DNA of 9,017 bases from assembly GCA_025360355.1 (NCBI GenBank), contig JANYCL010000044.1, positions 1 to 9,017 of the forward strand, read 5' to 3'. This document shows positions 6,533 to 9,017 of the stretch, in pieces. Position 1 is the first letter of the stretch. Every line of letters starts with the position of its first letter. Made by a program: the position numbers and the translations under genes. The notes below the pieces were generated by a model that was not told where the DNA came from, did not search any database, and saw only the letters and a program-made list of their open reading frames with translations. The DNA is from Sphingobacteriaceae bacterium (GTDB lineage Bacteria; Bacteroidota; Bacteroidia; B-17B0; Aurantibacillaceae).

Positions 6533-7837
6533 TTATTTTCTGATTATTTCAGCTCCAATTGCATTTAACCGTCCATCTATATTCTGATAACCACGATCGA
6601 TCTGATTAATATTAAAAATAGTGCTCTTGCCTTTTGCGCTCATGGCCGCTATCAATAACGATACACCTGCTCTGATATCAGGCGATGCCATGTGGATCGC
6701 TTTTAGCTGGACTTTTTTATCTAACCCAATTACAGTTGCGCGGTGAGGATCACACAAAATAATTTGTGCGCCCATGTCAATTAATTTATCCACGAAAAAC
6801 AATCTGCTCTCAAACATTTTCTGATGCACTAAAATATTTCCGCGGGCTTGTGTTGCTGTAACTAAAACAATACTCAATAGATCCGGAGTGAATCCAGGCC
6901 AAATTGCATCCGCAACAGTTAAGATAGAACCATCAATGAATGTATCGATCTCATAATTTTTTTGAGATGGAATATAAATGTCGTCACCCCTCCGCTCCAT
7001 TTGTATTCCTAATCTTGAAAACACGCGTGGTATGCATCCTAAATTATCGTAAGAAACATTTTTTATTGTTATTTCTGATTGCGTCATGGCTGCTAAACCA
7101 ATGAACGAACCGATCTCGATCATATCCGGTAACAATCTGTGTTTTGTTCCGCTTAAAGAACTCACGCCCTCAACAATCAGCATATTTGAACCAATGCCGT
7201 TTATTTTTGCGCCCATGCTCACTAACATTTTACACAGTTGCTGAATGTATGGTTCGCAAGCGGCGTTGTAAATAGTTGTTGTGCCTTCGGCTAAAACCGC
7301 AGCCATCACAATATTTGCTGTTCCTGTTACAGATGCTTCATCCAATAACATGTAACAACCTTTCAGTTTTTTTGCTTCTACTTTAAAAACTTCGTGTTCT
7401 GTATCATAATCAAATTTCGCTCCAAGGTTTTCGAAACCGATAAAGTGCGTATCCATTCGCCTTCTTCCGATTTTATCTCCTCCGGGTTTCGGCATGTAAG
7501 CGCGACCAAATCGAGCTAACATTGGACCAATGATCATTACTGATCCTCTTAATCCTCCGCCTTTCTTTTTAAATTCAGGTGAAACTAAATAATCAACTTG
7601 TACGTTGTCTGATTGAAATGTAAATTCTTCATGACCTGTTTTTTCAACCTTCACGCCAAGGTCGCGCAATAGATCAATTAGTTTATTAATATCAACAATA
7701 TCAGGAATATTGCTGATCGTTACTTTTTCAGTGGTAAGTAAAACAGCGCAAATGATTTGCAAAGCTTCGTTTTTTGCGCCTTGGGGTGTTATGTCTCCTT
7801 TTAGTTGTCTGCCGCCTGTTACTTCAAAAATCGCCAT
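6533..7837 (-). CDS. murA: UDP-N-acetylglucosamine 1-carboxyvinyltransferase MurA
   Basis: A complete 434-residue EPSP-synthase-family enzyme (E. coli MurA has 419 residues). It transfers enolpyruvate from PEP to UDP-GlcNAc, the first committed cytoplasmic step of peptidoglycan synthesis. Visible landmarks are K22-N23 in PQGAKNEAL; the mobile loop PGGDKIGRRRMD (118-129); WPGFTPDL with the putative catalytic base D319; DIRAGVSLL with R389; and IDRGYQNID with R415. The loop residue that is Cys115 in E. coli, the site alkylated by fosfomycin, is Asp (D121) here. Asp at this position is known in naturally fosfomycin-insensitive MurA enzymes such as that of Mycobacterium tuberculosis, and my recollection is that it is usual in Bacteroidota. 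The ATG at 7837 lies 20 bases after the stop of the DUF4290 gene and has no clear Shine-Dalgarno sequence. The identification is secure. Confidence 0.98.
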   Translation of the reverse strand: MAIFEVTGGRQLKGDITPQGAKNEALQIICAVLLTTEKVTISNIPDIVDINKLIDLLRDLGVKVEKTGHEEFTFQSDNVQVDYLVSPEFKKKGGGLRGSVMIIGPMLARFGRAYMPKPGGDKIGRRRMDTHFIGFENLGAKFDYDTEHEVFKVEAKKLKGCYMLLDEASVTGTANIVMAAVLAEGTTTIYNAACEPYIQQLCKMLVSMGAKINGIGSNMLIVEGVSSLSGTKHRLLPDMIEIGSFIGLAAMTQSEITIKNVSYDNLGCIPRVFSRLGIQMERRGDDIYIPSQKNYEIDTFIDGSILTVADAIWPGFTPDLLSIVLVTATQARGNILVHQKMFESRLFFVDKLIDMGAQIILCDPHRATVIGLDKKVQLKAIHMASPDIRAGVSLLIAAMSAKGKSTIFNINQIDRGYQNIDGRLNAIGAEIIRK

Positions 7838-7857
7838 ATTTTTAGTACAAGTTTATT

Positions 7858-8502
7858 TTAGTGTTTTCGTTTATGATTATGTTTACCGTGTTTGTGTTTG
7901 TTGTTTTGGAATTTGTGACGTGGTTTATTACTAGAGCTGCTTATGTTGCTTTTCACTAATTCCGAATGAGAACTTAATGGAACTGTTTCATCAATTTTTA
8001 ATTCGCCATCAGATAGGTCAGTTAAATTTTTAAAGATCACATCATCCGTAATAAAATCTTTATTCCAATTGATATAAGATTTTTTTAAATGATTTGCTAT
8101 CAATCGTGTAAGCTCGTCTTTCTCCGGACCATCTTTAAGCACTTTTGCTTTTTTAATAATAGCTTCGATAGTTTTTCCGTAATGTTTAAATTTAATTTTG
8201 CCTGAAGGATAAGTTAATCTTGAGGGTTTTTCTTTAAATGTTTCAGGAGTTGGTTTCGGATATGGAGAATCAACATCTAATTTAAAATCAGAAATAATAA
8301 ACAAATGATCCCATAATTTATGGGTAAAATCAGCCACATCGCGCAAATGCGGATTAAGCTGCCCCATTACCTGAATGATCGCTTTTGCACACAAATTCCT
8401 CTCTTCTTTGTCTTTGAGAGTGATGCAATATCCTATCATGCCTTGCACATTACGCCCGTATTCGGGAATGATCATTTTCGGTCTTTCTGTATTGTATTCC
8501 AT
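7858..8502 (-). CDS. DUF4290-family protein with a His/Lys-rich C-terminal tail
   Basis: A 214-residue protein without signal peptide or membrane segment, so probably cytoplasmic. I recognise the Bacteroidota-specific family usually called DUF4290 from MEYNTERPKMIIPEYGRNVQ at the N-terminus and from its place directly upstream of murA; its function is not known to me. The conserved part spans about residues 1-172 and looks mainly helical, with NPHLRDVADFTHKLWDHLFI at 50-69. A Ser-rich stretch (177-191) leads to a tail, RHKFQNNKHKHGKHNHKRKH (195-214), with six histidines among many Lys and Arg, which could bind metal, nucleic acid or an acidic partner. The open frame extends to a TTG at 8514, but the ATG at 8502 gives the expected family start. 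It is the first gene of the probable operon with murA. No convincing promoter was found in the 135 bases upstream. Confidence 0.82.
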   Translation of the reverse strand: MEYNTERPKMIIPEYGRNVQGMIGYCITLKDKEERNLCAKAIIQVMGQLNPHLRDVADFTHKLWDHLFIISDFKLDVDSPYPKPTPETFKEKPSRLTYPSGKIKFKHYGKTIEAIIKKAKVLKDGPEKDELTRLIANHLKKSYINWNKDFITDDVIFKNLTDLSDGELKIDETVPLSSHSELVKSNISSSSNKPRHKFQNNKHKHGKHNHKRKH

Positions 8503-8577
8503 AGGTATAAACAAAGCATAAATATAGCGAAAATAAGGGCTGTTTTTAAAGTTTTTAACTATTTATTAACCATTACG

Positions 8578-8605
8578 TTGTTTATTTCTTGTTTTTTTAT
8601 TTTTA
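8578..8605 (+). promoter_or_regulatory. possible promoter for the plus-strand gene at 8638
   Basis: TTG (8578-8580), a 17-base spacer and TATTTTTA (8598-8605) match the Bacteroidota -33/-7 pattern with one mismatch at the last -7 base (A for G). It would start transcription near 8612, about 26 bases before the ATG. The surroundings are very T-rich, so a chance match is possible. Confidence 0.4.
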
Positions 8606-8637
8606 CAGTCTTATTAATTAAAAAAACTAGAAAAATT

Positions 8638-9017
8638 ATGGATTTAAAAGTAACGATAACCAACATTGCAACACGTTGGAATTACAAAGTAGAAGAAGTT
8701 TCTCCGGGAATTTTCAGAGTAGATGTTGCAATAAAAATGAAAGACGGAACTTTCCGTTATCAATTCGTTTATGTTTGGATCATTGCCGGTCGTTATTTTG
8801 GTAAAGATGTTGTTTACATGAATAGCCGTTGCGGAGAATTTTCTCAAAATTTGAATTTATATAAACTGATAAAAGAAGGCGGTTACGGCACTTTCTCCTC
8901 GGTTACGGTTACAACCGATAAACGCGGCGACGGATCCCCATGCGAAACCGTTATCGTTCAAGCTGTACAGCCGATCGAATTTACCAGTGAAACCATTTTA
9001 AATGAAGTTATTTATGA
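8638..9017 (+). CDS. unidentified protein, 5' part (runs off the window)
   Basis: The frame from the ATG at 8638 is open to the window edge, giving 126 residues (MDLKVTITN... to ...LNEVIY). No signal peptide or membrane segment is evident. The sequence alternates strands and charged turns: residues 13-32 (RWNYKVEEVSPGIFRVDVAI), a FRYQFVYVWIIAGRYFG stretch (39-55), VVYMNSRCG (58-66), a helix-like LNLYKLIKEGGYG (72-84), then VTVTTDKRGDG and CETVIVQ. The alternation of strands, the SRCG turn and a following leucine-containing helix loosely recall the YbjN/type III secretion chaperone-like fold, but this is an impression from layout and not a recognised family. It is divergent from the DUF4290 gene with 135 bases between starts, and no Shine-Dalgarno sequence is visible (AGAAAAATT before the ATG). 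The complementary-strand open frame at 8644-8847 is a shadow. That a real gene is here is fairly sure; its function is not. Confidence 0.75.
   Translation, partial: MDLKVTITNIATRWNYKVEEVSPGIFRVDVAIKMKDGTFRYQFVYVWIIAGRYFGKDVVYMNSRCGEFSQNLNLYKLIKEGGYGTFSSVTVTTDKRGDGSPCETVIVQAVQPIEFTSETILNEVIY

Larger units (their letters stand above)
3415..8502 (-). other. probable five-gene operon: DUF4290 - murA - TlpA-like - two Trx-like/OmpA fusions
   Basis: Five minus-strand genes follow one another with gaps of 20, 2, 0 and -1 bases. I saw no terminator-like hairpin within the group and no consensus promoter in the gaps, which are too short to hold one. The upstream end is set by a divergent gene at 8638 and the downstream end by the grpE promoter at 3365-3393. 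No strong terminator is visible after 3415 either, so read-through into grpE-dnaJ is possible. Co-transcription is inferred from spacing only. Confidence 0.7.

Noticed and set aside
8503..8530. TATGCTTTG and TATATTTA as a promoter for the DUF4290-murA operon
   Set aside because: The first has one base too many between TA and TTTG and lies about 10 bases from the ATG; the second lacks the final G and has no TTG at the right distance.
8644..8847. 67-codon minus-strand frame
   Set aside because: It sits opposite the right-edge gene, which has a better start, upstream signals and a longer open frame.

Overview
The window looks like a chromosomal segment of an AT-rich member of the Bacteroidota. 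The evidence is a murA next to a DUF4290-type gene, MurA with the PGGDKIGRRRMD active-site loop, OmpA C-terminal domains carrying a CX5C pair just before the NRR/NVR motif, a promoter matching the Bacteroidota form (TTG, 18-bp spacer, TAnnTTTG), and few Shine-Dalgarno sequences. I cannot assign a genus. Genes are tightly packed: there is no gene-free stretch over 300 bases, and I saw no RNA gene, insertion sequence, CRISPR array or phage gene.

Layout from left to right. A 5' portion of ispE (isoprenoid precursor synthesis) runs leftward off the window at position 1. Divergent from it is a predicted exported lipoprotein of unknown function (534-1568, +). A hairpin with A and T tracts on both sides (1589-1622) can terminate transcription from either direction. 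Beyond it lie, on the minus strand, dnaJ and grpE, transcribed grpE-dnaJ from a clear promoter at 3365-3393. Further right, still on the minus strand, is a probable five-gene operon read in the order DUF4290 protein, murA, TlpA-like thioredoxin, and two thioredoxin-like/OmpA fusion proteins (8502 down to 3415). Its last four genes are separated by 2, 0 and -1 nt. At the right edge a plus-strand gene of unknown function starts at 8638 and leaves the window.

The housekeeping parts are conventional: GrpE and DnaJ are the co-chaperones of DnaK (not in the window), and MurA makes the first committed peptidoglycan precursor. The part most worth attention is the envelope cassette after murA. It encodes one secreted thioredoxin-fold protein with an intact WCRPC site, followed by two tandem paralogues in which the same fold has lost both catalytic cysteines, is followed by a small beta-sandwich-like domain, and ends in a peptidoglycan-binding OmpA domain. 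Together with murA this suggests a cell-wall-associated periplasmic or outer-membrane module whose biochemical role cannot be read from sequence alone.
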